DNA of 64,000 nt from Falsirhodobacter deserti (GTDB taxonomy: Bacteria; Pseudomonadota; Alphaproteobacteria; Rhodobacterales; Rhodobacteraceae), in assembly GCF_004015795.1 (NCBI RefSeq), contig NZ_ML137218.1, forward strand, positions 421,548 through 485,547. The letters run 5' to 3'. A program made the translations under genes and the position numbers. A model generated the notes under the pieces. It searched no databases. It was not told the origin of the DNA and was given only the letters and a program-made list of their open reading frames with translations. Positions within the stretch are counted from its first letter, which is position 1, and every line of letters begins with the position of its first letter. Positions 54,580-62,653 of this stretch are shown here, piece by piece.

Positions 54580-55973
54580 CAGCCTTTCGGGCCGATCATG
54601 TCTTCGGGCCGCACGACGCGGTCGAACGTTTCACCATCGACAAGGCCGAGGTTGATCGCCTCCTCGCGCAGGGTGGTGCCGTTCTTGTGCGCAGTCTTGG
54701 CCACCTTGGTCGCGTTGTCATAGCCGATGGACGGCGCCAGCGCCGTGACCAGCATCAGCGATTCCTTCATCAGCTTGTCGATCCGCGCGGTGTTGGCCTG
54801 CGTGCCCACGACCATGTTGTCGGTGAACGATCCCGCCGCATCGCCCAGCAGCTGCATGGATTGCAGCACGTTGTAGGACATCATGGGGTTGTAGACGTTC
54901 AGCTCGAAGTGGCCCTGCGACCCAGCAAAGCCCACGGCCGCGTCGTTGCCCATGACATGGGCGCAAACCATGGTCAGGGCCTCGGCCTGCGTCGGGTTCA
55001 CCTTGCCCGGCATGATCGACGATCCCGGCTCGTTCTCCGGCAGGATCAACTCACCCAGGCCCGAACGGGGGCCGGAGCCCAGAAGCCGCAGGTCGTTTGC
55101 GATCTTGAACAGCGAGGCAGCCACCGTCTTCAGCGCGCCCGAGAACATGACCATCGCATCATGCGCGGCCAATGCCTCGAACTTGTTGGGCGCGGTGACA
55201 AAGGGCAGCCCGGTGATGGACGCAATTTCCGCAGCAACGCGGGTGTCCCAGCCCACGCGGGTGTTCAGGCCGGTGCCGACGGCGGTGCCGCCCTGCGCCA
55301 GTTCATAGATGTCGGGCAGGCAGGCCTTCACCCGCTCGATCCCCTTTTCGACCTGCTTGGCATAGCCGCCGAATTCCTGGCCCAGCGTCAGGGGCGTGGC
55401 ATCCTGCGTGTGGGTGCGGCCGATCTTGATGATGTCCTTGAATTCCGCGGACTTCTGGACCAGCGCCTTGTGCAGCTTTTCAAGGCCGGGGATCAGCGTG
55501 TCGCGTGCCATCATGCCGATGGCGACGTGCATCGCGGTGGGGAAGGTATCGTTGGAAGACTGGCCCATGTTGCAGTGATCGTTCGGGTGGACGGGCTTCT
55601 TGGAGCCTTTCTCGCCGCCCAGCATCTCGATCGCGCGGTTGGAGATGACCTCGTTCGCGTTCATGTTGGACTGGGTGCCCGAACCGGTCTGCCAGACGAC
55701 CAGCGGGAAGTTGTCGTCGAACTTGCCCTCGATCACCTCGGTCGCGGCGGCGGCGATGGCGTCCGCCAGCTGGGCATCCATGTCGCCCTGCGCCTTGTTC
55801 ACCAGCGCACAGGCCTTCTTGATGACGCCAAGCGCGCGAATGATCGCGACGGGCTGTTTTTCCCAGCCGATCGGGAAGTTCTGGATGGAGCGCTGCGTTT
55901 GCGCGCCCCAGTACTTGTCGGCGGGAACTTCAAGCGGGCCGAAGCTGTCGGTCTCGGTGCGGGTCGCGGTCAT
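54579..55973 (-). CDS. fumC: Fumarate hydratase class II
   Basis: TCA-cycle enzyme that hydrates fumarate to malate, 464 residues. The start at 55973 (MTATRTETD) has AGGAGG six bases upstream; the ATG at 55979 would sit directly on that site. Motifs: [56 protein letters not shown] and the signature [13 protein letters not shown]. First gene of an overlapping operon with DUF4169 and an RHH protein. Confidence 0.96.
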   Translation of the reverse strand: MTATRTETDSFGPLEVPADKYWGAQTQRSIQNFPIGWEKQPVAIIRALGVIKKACALVNKAQGDMDAQLADAIAAAATEVIEGKFDDNFPLVVWQTGSGTQSNMNANEVISNRAIEMLGGEKGSKKPVHPNDHCNMGQSSNDTFPTAMHVAIGMMARDTLIPGLEKLHKALVQKSAEFKDIIKIGRTHTQDATPLTLGQEFGGYAKQVEKGIERVKACLPDIYELAQGGTAVGTGLNTRVGWDTRVAAEIASITGLPFVTAPNKFEALAAHDAMVMFSGALKTVAASLFKIANDLRLLGSGPRSGLGELILPENEPGSSIMPGKVNPTQAEALTMVCAHVMGNDAAVGFAGSQGHFELNVYNPMMSYNVLQSMQLLGDAAGSFTDNMVVGTQANTARIDKLMKESLMLVTALAPSIGYDNATKVAKTAHKNGTTLREEAINLGLVDGETFDRVVRPEDMIGPKG

Positions 55974-56024
55974 GGCCATCCTCCTGATCTTGCGCCCCCG
56001 TGATAGGACGAGCGGGCGGTCAGA

Positions 56025-56591
56025 TCAATCGGCATGCCTTTGCATACGGCGATATTGCCAGATGCGGGCTGGCGGCAGGTTGGCCCAGATCTTGGGGCCG
56101 CGTTCGCAGCGCAAAAGAAGTTCCGCCGCGACGCCTTCGGCGATGGGCGCCCGCGAAGAATAGGTGAACTGCGTGAAGGATGCGCCCGGTGCCAGCATCC
56201 GAAAGGCACTGCCGATGATGTTCATCTGCACCGTTTCCGTCATCGAAAGCAGGGGCAGGCCCGAAATGACGGCCCCGATGCCTGCTTCGACCGTGCCCGA
56301 GGCGGTTGCCGCGCTGGCGCAGTGAACGGTGATGCCGGGGAAGCGTCGGCGCAGCAGGTCGCAGAAATCCGGGTTCGTTTCGAACACCGTAAGATCCTGC
56401 GGGCGGATGCCGCGATCAAGGATTGCGCGGGTCAGCTTGCCCGTGCCCGCCCCGAATTCCACCACCCGCCCCGACAGCGGCGAAAGATGCGCCACCATCG
56501 CCCGCGCCAGATCGTCCGAGGAGGGGGCAAGGGCCACCACCTCGTGCGGGCGAAGGATCAGCTGTTTCATGAAAAGACCGATATCCGACAT
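56025..56591 (-). CDS. SAM-dependent methyltransferase, PmtA-like
   Basis: 188-residue Rossmann-fold methyltransferase. SAM motif I is VVEFGAGTGKLTRAIL, followed by the acidic residue of motif II (VFETNPDF) and GAVISGLPLLSM, typical of the small phospholipid N-methyltransferases (PmtA) that make phosphatidylcholine from phosphatidylethanolamine. An rRNA adenine dimethylase-like role is less likely (no NLPY-type motif). The start may be M1 (56591) or M8 (56570). Confidence 0.78.
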   Translation of the reverse strand: MSDIGLFMKQLILRPHEVVALAPSSDDLARAMVAHLSPLSGRVVEFGAGTGKLTRAILDRGIRPQDLTVFETNPDFCDLLRRRFPGITVHCASAATASGTVEAGIGAVISGLPLLSMTETVQMNIIGSAFRMLAPGASFTQFTYSSRAPIAEGVAAELLLRCERGPKIWANLPPARIWQYRRMQRHAD

Positions 56592-56647
56592 CGCGCGCGC
56601 TCCGCTTTTGCGAAGCAGGCTATGCCGGATGCGTAACGGATCTGCGA

Positions 56648-57103
56648 CTATTTGCGGAACTGGTCCAGGCTGACGATCTCGGCATCGCCGCGGGGCGGTT
56701 CGGGCTGCGTTTCCTCTTCCTCGTCATCCTCCTCGTCGTCGTCGTCCTGGTCCTGCGTTTCAAAGCGCAGGCCGAATTCGACCGAGGGATCGACAAAGGT
56801 GCGGATGGCGTCAAAGGGAATGGCCAGCGGCTCGGGCTGGTTGCCGAAGTTCAGGGTGATCGTGAAACCTTCATCCGTCACGACCAGGTTGTCGAACCAG
56901 TGCTGGATCACCACCGTCATCTCTTCGGGGTAACGGGCGCGAAGCCAGTCCGCCATCTCCACCTCGGGGTGGTTGGTGTCGAAGGTGATGAAGAAATGAT
57001 GCGCGCCCGGCAATCCGTCACGCGCGACATCCTCCAGCACGTTCTGGATAAGTGTGCGCATCGCGCGATGCATCAGGGTGCCGTAGTCGATCGTGGTGGC
57101 CAT
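56648..57103 (-). CDS. sspB: ClpXP adaptor SspB (alpha type)
   Basis: 151-residue adaptor that binds the ssrA tag and delivers tagged proteins to ClpXP. The tag-binding domain (about 1-105: IDYGTLMHRAMRTLIQNVLEDVARDGLPGAHHFFITFDT; GFTITLNFGNQPEPLAIPFDAIRTFVDPSVEFGL) matches SspB-alpha. An acidic linker leads to a short hydrophobic-basic C-terminus (EIVSLDQFRK), the ClpX-docking peptide. The gene lies 67 bases downstream of ssrA, on the same strand, so tag and adaptor are encoded together. Confidence 0.92.
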   Translation of the reverse strand: MATTIDYGTLMHRAMRTLIQNVLEDVARDGLPGAHHFFITFDTNHPEVEMADWLRARYPEEMTVVIQHWFDNLVVTDEGFTITLNFGNQPEPLAIPFDAIRTFVDPSVEFGLRFETQDQDDDDEEDDEEEETQPEPPRGDAEIVSLDQFRK

Positions 57104-57169
57104 GCGCTCCTCCGGGGTGTTGGAAGCAGCATAAACGGTTGGCCAGCGAAGGGAAGGGGAGGTGCAGGA

Positions 57170-57476
57170 TTCTGTTGCCAGGCTCCTGCGGGCCCCGCCT
57201 TACGCGGCTAAGCGCAAGGACTTAGGTTTCGATAACCTTTACTGCTTACGCAGCAACGGCCATCGGAGCACGGTTGTCGTTGGCAACTGTACAATTCGGA
57301 CCGATAACGGTGGTACCTCACCGAGCGAAAGCTGGCCCCTTTAGACGTTCGTCGATCCTGTTTCGGCCCCCTCCGCCCCCAACGAGGGAGTCTATGGTGG
57401 AGCCGCCGGGTACCGCCCCCGGGTCCGATCCGCTTATTACGGGTGCGTTTATCGCCATAGTCCGGGCAAGCCCGAA
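57170..57476 (-). ncRNA. ssrA: Transfer-messenger RNA, permuted two-piece form
   Basis: Rescues stalled ribosomes. On the minus strand the acceptor piece comes first, with a T arm (CCGGG-GGCGGTA-CCCGG) and an encoded end CGGCTCC-A-CCA (ending at 57395). After a 24-base intervening segment, the coding piece starts at 57370 with GGGGCCG, which pairs over 7 bases (one G-U) with CGGCTCC to form the acceptor stem. It is followed by GAAACAGGATCGACG and the tag frame. The order acceptor-then-coding shows the circular permutation typical of alphaproteobacteria. The outer ends are estimates. Confidence 0.92.
57246..57284 (-). other. tmRNA tag reading frame (ANDNRAPMAVAA)
   Basis: Resume codon GCC, then AAC GAC AAC CGT GCT CCG ATG GCC GTT GCT GCG TAA: the tag ANDNRAPMAVAA. 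The N-terminal ANDN part is the SspB-binding half in alphaproteobacteria, and the final AVAA fits ClpX recognition of small hydrophobic ends. Confidence 0.93.
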
Positions 57477-57483
57477 CAGCCCC

Positions 57484-57512
57484 TATATAGGCCCCTGTGT
57501 GCCGCGCGGCAA
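57484..57512 (-). promoter_or_regulatory. Sigma-70 promoter of ssrA
   Basis: On the minus strand -35 TTGCCG (57512-57507), 17 bases, -10 TATATA (57489-57484). Predicted transcription start near 57477, just ahead of the acceptor piece. One of the clearest promoters in the window. Confidence 0.72.
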
Positions 57513-57563
57513 GGGGCGGAACCTGCCCCGTTCCAACGGCTTGCTCCGCCAAGGGAGTGGCCG

Positions 57564-57891
57564 ATGGCCAAGTCACGAGCCATGGCAAGAACGGCAGCGG
57601 CTGGTGAACATGGCCCGCCCGAACTGGGCGACTGGCGGGAAACCGGTAACGGCAAAGGCGGCGGCGACACGCGCGGAGAGGGTGAAAGCACCGGCCACCA
57701 GTCTGGCCGCCACATCATCGCAATCAAGGGCAAGAAGAAAACGGGGATGACCGATGACAACTGGGCGCACATGGCCCGGGTGGGCGGCCATATCAAACGC
57801 CACGGGGGCGCAGGGCGGGCCCCAGAAGGACAAGGAACAGAGCGACGGGCGCTTTTCCCTGATGAACTGGGGCCACGATCCGGTGACTTGA
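57564..57891 (+). pseudogene. Frameshifted DUF3140-type DNA-binding protein gene
   Basis: Pieces of one protein family lie in three frames: an N-terminal WQERQRLVNM, a middle PPELGDWRET...GESTGHQSGRHIIAI...MTDDNWAHMARVGGHIKRH, and a C-terminal AQGGPQKDKEQSDGRFSLMNWGHDPVT ending at TGA 57889-57891. The family expects these in one frame (…GHxSGRxIV… TDDDxAHMxKVxGYIKRH…SLMNWGHDP). The second break falls at CACGGGGGCGCAGG; removing one G of five restores the frame. The longest single frame alone would give a 114-residue protein with a wrong C-terminus. It is a pseudogene, or carries sequence errors. Confidence 0.72.
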
Positions 57892-58941
57892 TCAGAAGCC
57901 TGCCTTGATCTCCTCGAAAGTCTGGACCATGCGGTCGCGCATCTGGCTGTCCAGCGGGGTTTGCGCCAGCATGGGGGCATCCACCGGATCCAGATAGGCG
58001 GCCTTCAGATCCTCTTCCGACACCTCGGCCATGCCGGCATCGTTGGTGTGGGCATAGCCGATATTGTCCACCAGAACCTGCGCGGATTCCGGTGCCAGCC
58101 ACGCGTTCATGAAGTCATAGGCCTTGTCTTCGTTGCCCGGCCCGTCCTTGAAGTTGACATAGCCGCAGAAGAACGAGGATGCGCCTTCCTCCGCCTGACG
58201 GTTGAAGGCGATGGGGAAGCCGTCTTCCTGCATCAGCGCCACGCCATCGTTCCACGACCACGCAACCTGCACCTGACCGCCTGCCATCAGCTGCGTCAGC
58301 TCGGCAGGGTCGGCCCAATAGGCGACGACGTTCGGATGCACGTCGCGCAGCCATTGCGCGGCGGCTTCGAACTGTTCGTCGGTCGCCTGCGTCCAATCGG
58401 TGACGCCCGTTGCGATATAGGCCAGCGCCCAGATGTCATCGGTGTTGTCGGGCAAAGAGATGCGGCCCGCATATTTCGGATTGGCAAAGACCTGCACGCT
58501 TTGCACGTCTTCTTCCGGCACCGTGTCGGGATTGTAGGCAATGGCGGTATAGGCGTAATCGGTCGGGATGAACCACACACCCGCGTCATCAGCGAAGATG
58601 GAGGAGTCCTTGAACCGCTGGTCGATCTGGTCATAGGCCGGGATGCGGCTGACATCCCACGGCTCGATCAGGCCGGCATCGCGATACCGCGAGACCATCT
58701 GCGAACAAGGATGGCCGATATCGGCTCGAAAGCCGGAGGCGACCTTCTGGAAGGCTTCGTCATCATCGCCGAACAGCGAATAGGTCGGCGCATCGCCATG
58801 CTGGTCAAGGTAACCCTGCACCAGTTCGGGGATATCGAAACCCGCCCAGTCCAGCGCGATCAGGTCGCGATCGGCGGCAAGGGCGGGCAGGGCAAGCGCA
58901 GTGGCCGAGGCGGCGCCAAGAAGCGTCTTGAGCGGGGTCAT
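57892..58941 (-). CDS. Spermidine/putrescine-type periplasmic binding protein (orphan)
   Basis: 349-residue ABC binding protein of the PotD group. Signal peptide MTPLKTLLGAASATALALPALAA, then the binding domain (LDWAGFDIPELVQGYL, SGFRADIGHPCSQMVSRYRDAGLIEPWDVSRIPAYDQID, WSWNDGVALMQEDG). It has a good GGAGG site. No permease or ATPase gene is adjacent: the neighbours are a broken DUF3140-type gene and acuI. The ligand could be a polyamine or another small amine. Confidence 0.88.
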   Translation of the reverse strand: MTPLKTLLGAASATALALPALAADRDLIALDWAGFDIPELVQGYLDQHGDAPTYSLFGDDDEAFQKVASGFRADIGHPCSQMVSRYRDAGLIEPWDVSRIPAYDQIDQRFKDSSIFADDAGVWFIPTDYAYTAIAYNPDTVPEEDVQSVQVFANPKYAGRISLPDNTDDIWALAYIATGVTDWTQATDEQFEAAAQWLRDVHPNVVAYWADPAELTQLMAGGQVQVAWSWNDGVALMQEDGFPIAFNRQAEEGASSFFCGYVNFKDGPGNEDKAYDFMNAWLAPESAQVLVDNIGYAHTNDAGMAEVSEEDLKAAYLDPVDAPMLAQTPLDSQMRDRMVQTFEEIKAGF

Positions 58942-59106
58942 GCGGGATCCTCCGGAAAGGGCGTGGGTATGGGCGGATGTTACAGGTCGGTGCCTTGCGG
59001 CGGCAAGGCCGGATTGGGCGACGGCAAGGCATTTGCACAAACCTTCCGCAGCCTTGGCACGCCCGCGGCTTCCACTATCTGTTCGGCAACATTGGATGGG
59101 GGCAGG

Positions 59107-60084
59107 ATGACATCGTTTCGCGCATTGGTGATGGAAAGGGACGGCCCGACCGCCCTTCGCGAACTTGACGAGGCGCTGCTGCCCAAAGGCGATGTGACCG
59201 TCGATCTGGAATGGTCCGACCTGAACTACAAGGACGGGCTGATCCTGAACCGGCAGGGCGGGATGGTGCGGGATTTCCCGCATGTGCCGGGGATCGACTT
59301 TTCCGGCACCGTTGCCGCGTCGGACGATCCGCGTTTCGCACCGGGGGACCGGGTGGTCCTGACCGGCTGGCGCGTCGGGGAACTGCATTGGGGCGGCTAT
59401 GCCACCCGCGCCCGCGTGAAGGGCGACTGGCTGGTGCCGCTGCCGGATCATCTGTCCACCCGCGATGCGATGGCGCTTGGCACGGCGGGCTTTACCGCGA
59501 TGATGGCCGTGATGGCGCTGGAGGATCACGGAATCGCCGAGGGGGAGGTTCTGGTGACCGGTGCCTCGGGCGGTGTGGGATCCGTGGCGGTGGCGCTGCT
59601 GGCGGCGCTGGGCCGTCCGGTGGTGGCGGTCAGCGGACGCGAGGGCGCGGCCGCCTACCTGACGGATCTGGGCGCTGCACGCATCCTGCCCCGCGCCGAA
59701 TTCGCCGAACCCGCCGCCAAACCGCTGGAGCCCGAGGCATGGGCCGGCTGCATCGACAATGTGGGCGGAACAACGCTTGCGCGGGTGCTGGGGCAGATGC
59801 GGTATCGCGCCTCGGTCGCGGCCGTGGGGCTGGCGGGCGGGACGGAGCTTTCCGTCAGCGTGGTGCCCTTCCTTCTGCGGGGGGTGAACCTGCTGGGCAT
59901 CGATTCCGTGATGTGCCCCGCAGACCTGCGCCGGCGGGTGTGGAACCGGATCGCGGCCGACATGCCGATGGACAAGGTTCGCGGCACTGTCACCGAGGTG
60001 ACGCTTGCCGATCTTCCCCGTCTTGGGGCGGAAATCTTGAAAGGCGGTGTGCGCGGGCGGACCGTGGTGAATCTGCGCGCATGA
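59107..60084 (+). CDS. acuI: Acrylyl-CoA reductase AcuI (MDR family)
   Basis: NADPH-dependent medium-chain reductase, 325 residues, of the AcuI/YhdH family that turns acrylyl-CoA into propionyl-CoA; in marine Rhodobacterales this detoxifies the acrylate from DMSP, and in others it serves 3-hydroxypropionate use. The substrate domain (DVTVDLEWSDLNYKDGLILNRQGGMVRDFPHVPGIDFSGTV) and the dinucleotide loop (VTGASGGVGSVAVALL) are canonical. An ATG at 59131 is an alternative start. Its stop overlaps the ATG of the photolyase remnant (ATGA). Confidence 0.92.
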   Translation: MTSFRALVMERDGPTALRELDEALLPKGDVTVDLEWSDLNYKDGLILNRQGGMVRDFPHVPGIDFSGTVAASDDPRFAPGDRVVLTGWRVGELHWGGYATRARVKGDWLVPLPDHLSTRDAMALGTAGFTAMMAVMALEDHGIAEGEVLVTGASGGVGSVAVALLAALGRPVVAVSGREGAAAYLTDLGAARILPRAEFAEPAAKPLEPEAWAGCIDNVGGTTLARVLGQMRYRASVAAVGLAGGTELSVSVVPFLLRGVNLLGIDSVMCPADLRRRVWNRIAADMPMDKVRGTVTEVTLADLPRLGAEILKGGVRGRTVVNLRA

Positions 60085-60486
60085 CCGACGCGCTTATTCT
60101 CCGGTTCCGCGGCGATCTTCGCCTTGCGGACAATCCCATACCGGCGGCGGCCCATGAAGCGTGCTGCCCGCTGACTCCCATGTTCATCCTTGATCCCGAA
60201 ACCGAGGCGACCGGCGCAGCCCCCCTCGCCGCTTTCTGAACGGGCCGGACGGGCATGTGACGGCGAGCGATGACATGCGCCTGCGCGAGACCTCAGGCCT
60301 CACGCCTCGCGCTATTTCCGGATCTTCAATCCTGCCACGCAGACGAAAAGTTCGACCGTGCAGGCCGCTATCGCACAAGGTGGCTGGCCAACGGGCCGGA
60401 TGCGGACGCCCCGCGCCCCGCACCGCTGAACGGCCTGAACGACGGGTGGGAGCGGACGCTGGCTGCGCTTCAAGCCTGTCGTAAGG
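60081..60486 (+). pseudogene. Deoxyribodipyrimidine photolyase remnant
   Basis: About 0.4 kb of a gene normally about 1.4 kb. It starts with a good photolyase N-terminus (MTDALILRFRGDLRLADNP...PMFILDPETEATGAAPL), stops at TGA 60237-60239, then shows fragments of the C-terminal half in shifting frames: RLREtSGLTPRA, SRYFRIFNPATQ, then EKFDRAGRYRTRWLANGP and RPAPLNGLNDGWERTLAAL. The FAD- and DNA-binding middle is deleted. The ATG overlaps the acuI stop, so the original gene was coupled to acuI. The original function, light repair of pyrimidine dimers, is lost at this locus. Confidence 0.85.
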
Positions 60487-60560
60487 ATCAAATCCTACGG
60501 TTAAGCCTTGCGATCATGGGAAAAACACGCTCACATCATCCGCAAGGATGGGAGAGACGC

Positions 60561-61772
60561 ATGACGGTTCTGACATCGACAAGCGGGCAGAAGGATCTGC
60601 CCAACTATTTTGCGCCGGTATTCGAGGTGGCGCGAAAGCTGGATCACGGGCGGCTTGACGTCGTCCTTCCCGACGGGCGGGTTTTCCGGGCCGAGGGTGC
60701 AAAGCCCGGTCCCGCCGCGCGGATAGAGATCCACGACCCAGGGGTGTTCGCACGCCTGATCCGCGAAGGCGATCTGGGCTTTTGCGATGCATATCTGGAA
60801 GGGCAATGGTCCACCCCCGACATCCAGGCCTTCCTTGACGTGCTGCATACCGAGAACGAGCATATCTATGACGGGTTTCCCGGTCAGGCGCTGATCCGCA
60901 CCTTCGAGAAGATACGTCACTGGCTGCGGTCCAACACCCGGATGCAGGCCCGCAAGAACATCGAATACCACTATGATCTGGGCAACGACTTTTATCGTCT
61001 GTGGCTGGACGACACGATGACCTATTCCTCGGCCCTGTTCATCACGGGGCAGGAGAGCACCGAACAGGCGCAGCGCCAGAAATATGCCGCGCTGGTGGAC
61101 AGGATGAACGTGCAGCCCGGAGAGCGCGTGCTTGAAATAGGCTGCGGCTGGGGCGGGTTCGCCGAATACGCCGCAAAGGAGCGGGGGCTGCATGTGACGG
61201 GGCTGACCATCTCCCCCTCGCAATACGAATTCGCGGCACGGCGCATCGCGGATGCGGGCCTGTCGGACCGCGTAACGCTGAAGCTTCAGGATTACCGCGA
61301 CGAGGTCGGGCGCTATGACGGCATCGCTTCGATCGAGATGTTCGAGGCGGTGGGCGAGAAGTACTGGCCGATATATTTCGGCAAGGTGCACGACGCGCTG
61401 AAGCCGGGCCGCAGCGCCGCGCTTCAGATCATCACCGTGGCCGACAAGCGGTTCGAAGCCTATCGCAACGGCGTGGACTTCATCCAGAAATATATCTTTC
61501 CCGGCGGCATGCTGCCTTCGCCTTCGGCCCTGCGCGCCGAGGTTGACCGCGCGGGGCTGCGTTTCGATGCATCGCACGAATTCGGCCAAAGCTATTCGTT
61601 AACGCTGCGCCGCTGGTACGAAACCTTCAACCAGAAATGGGACCAGATACAGACCATGGGCTTTGACGAACGCTTCCGCCGCATGTGGACCTTCTATCTT
61701 GCCGCCTGCGCCAGTTCGTTCCAGTGCGGCAACTGCGATGTCACGCAAGTTACCGTGACGCGCCCGGCATGA
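60561..61772 (+). CDS. cfa: Cyclopropane-fatty-acyl-phospholipid synthase
   Basis: Adds a methylene from SAM across double bonds of membrane lipids, 403 residues. The start at 60561 has a GGAGAG site; the frame is open further upstream into the photolyase remnant. SAM motif I (VLEIGCGWGGFAEYAA), the YHYDLGNDFYRLWLDDTMTYSSALF substrate segment and FEAVGEKYWPIYF are family hallmarks. Overlaps the Nudix gene by 4 bases (ATGA). In Rhodobacter a cfa gene belongs to the singlet-oxygen response, but I did not find a clear sigma-E promoter here. Confidence 0.95.
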   Translation: MTVLTSTSGQKDLPNYFAPVFEVARKLDHGRLDVVLPDGRVFRAEGAKPGPAARIEIHDPGVFARLIREGDLGFCDAYLEGQWSTPDIQAFLDVLHTENEHIYDGFPGQALIRTFEKIRHWLRSNTRMQARKNIEYHYDLGNDFYRLWLDDTMTYSSALFITGQESTEQAQRQKYAALVDRMNVQPGERVLEIGCGWGGFAEYAAKERGLHVTGLTISPSQYEFAARRIADAGLSDRVTLKLQDYRDEVGRYDGIASIEMFEAVGEKYWPIYFGKVHDALKPGRSAALQIITVADKRFEAYRNGVDFIQKYIFPGGMLPSPSALRAEVDRAGLRFDASHEFGQSYSLTLRRWYETFNQKWDQIQTMGFDERFRRMWTFYLAACASSFQCGNCDVTQVTVTRPA

Positions 61773-62617
61773 GCGGCCTTCCCGAAAGCCTGAGTGCGAT
61801 CATCGGCAACGACCCCGAGCGGATTGCCTTCTTTCAGGAAGCCACGGGCGGAAAGGTGGCCGATGATGCCGCGGGGCGCATCCTGACGCGCGATGTGATG
61901 GCCCTGATGGGCCAGCGCCCCGCCGCAGCGATCCGCGCCCGCCTGACCCAGATGCAGATGTCGGCCGGAAGCCGCGCCCGCGCCCAGGGCTCTGCCGCGC
62001 CCACGAACCTGCGTCACCATGCCGAGCCGGGCGATGTGGAGGAGGTGCGCCGCGTCCAGCCCTATGCCAATTATTTCGCGGTGGAGGAGTACGATATCCG
62101 CTATCGCCGGTTCGACGGCACGATGAGCGATGTCGTCAATCGCGGCGTCTTCATCTCGGGCGATGCGGTGACGGTGCTGCCTTATGATCCGGTGCGTGAC
62201 CGCGTGCTGCTGGTGGAACAATGGCGCGCCGGCCCGTGGGGACGCGACGATCCGCAGCCGTGGCTGCTGGAGCCGATCGCAGGCCGCATCGATCCGGACG
62301 AGCCGCCGGAAACCACCGCCCGACGCGAGGCGGTGGAGGAGGCGGGGCTGGGGATCGGGGTGCTGCATCTGGCAAACGCCTTCTATCCCTCGCCCGGCGG
62401 CAAGGCGGAATTCGTCTTCGCCTATGTCGGGATCTGCGATCTGCCCGACGATGCGGCGGGCGTCTTCGGAGAGGAAGGCGAGGCCGAGGATATCCGCGGA
62501 CACCTCATCCCGTTTTCCCGCCTGATGGAGATGGTGGCGGCGGGGGAGATTCAAAGCGCCCCGCTGCTGATCACCGCCTATTGGTTGGCGCGGGAACGGG
62601 ATCGGCTGCTCGCCTGA
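61769..62617 (+). CDS. Nudix hydrolase (ADP-ribose pyrophosphatase-like, TrgB-related)
   Basis: 282-residue protein with a C-terminal Nudix domain: the box G-x5-E-x7-R-E-x2-E-E-x-G-L is perfect (GRIDPDEPPETTARREAV then EEAGL). The region VEEYDIRYRRFDGTMSDVVNRGVF is the ADP-ribose pyrophosphatase pattern. The N-terminal ~85 residues (SLSAIIGNDPERIAFF... ) are a Rhodobacterales extension, also in TrgB, linked to tellurite resistance in R. sphaeroides. Coupled to cfa. Confidence 0.9.
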   Translation: MSGLPESLSAIIGNDPERIAFFQEATGGKVADDAAGRILTRDVMALMGQRPAAAIRARLTQMQMSAGSRARAQGSAAPTNLRHHAEPGDVEEVRRVQPYANYFAVEEYDIRYRRFDGTMSDVVNRGVFISGDAVTVLPYDPVRDRVLLVEQWRAGPWGRDDPQPWLLEPIAGRIDPDEPPETTARREAVEEAGLGIGVLHLANAFYPSPGGKAEFVFAYVGICDLPDDAAGVFGEEGEAEDIRGHLIPFSRLMEMVAAGEIQSAPLLITAYWLARERDRLLA

Positions 62618-62620
62618 AGA

Positions 62621-62649
62621 AAAGGGGCCGCCAGATTGGCGGCCCCTTT
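62621..62649. terminator. Bidirectional terminator between the Nudix gene and thrS
   Basis: AAAGGGGCCGCC, loop AGATT, GGCGGCCCCTTT: a perfect 12-base stem with A-run on one side and T-run on the other, placed between the two convergent stops. Confidence 0.93.
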
Positions 62650-62653
62650 CGGT

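Noticed and set aside
57961-59106. Long plus-strand extension ahead of acuI
   Set aside because: Antisense to the binding-protein gene; AcuI starts at its conserved MTSFRALVM.
60476-60520. Sigma-E-like (TGATC...TAAG) promoter before cfa
   Set aside because: CGTAAG and GATC elements are present but in the wrong order or spacing.
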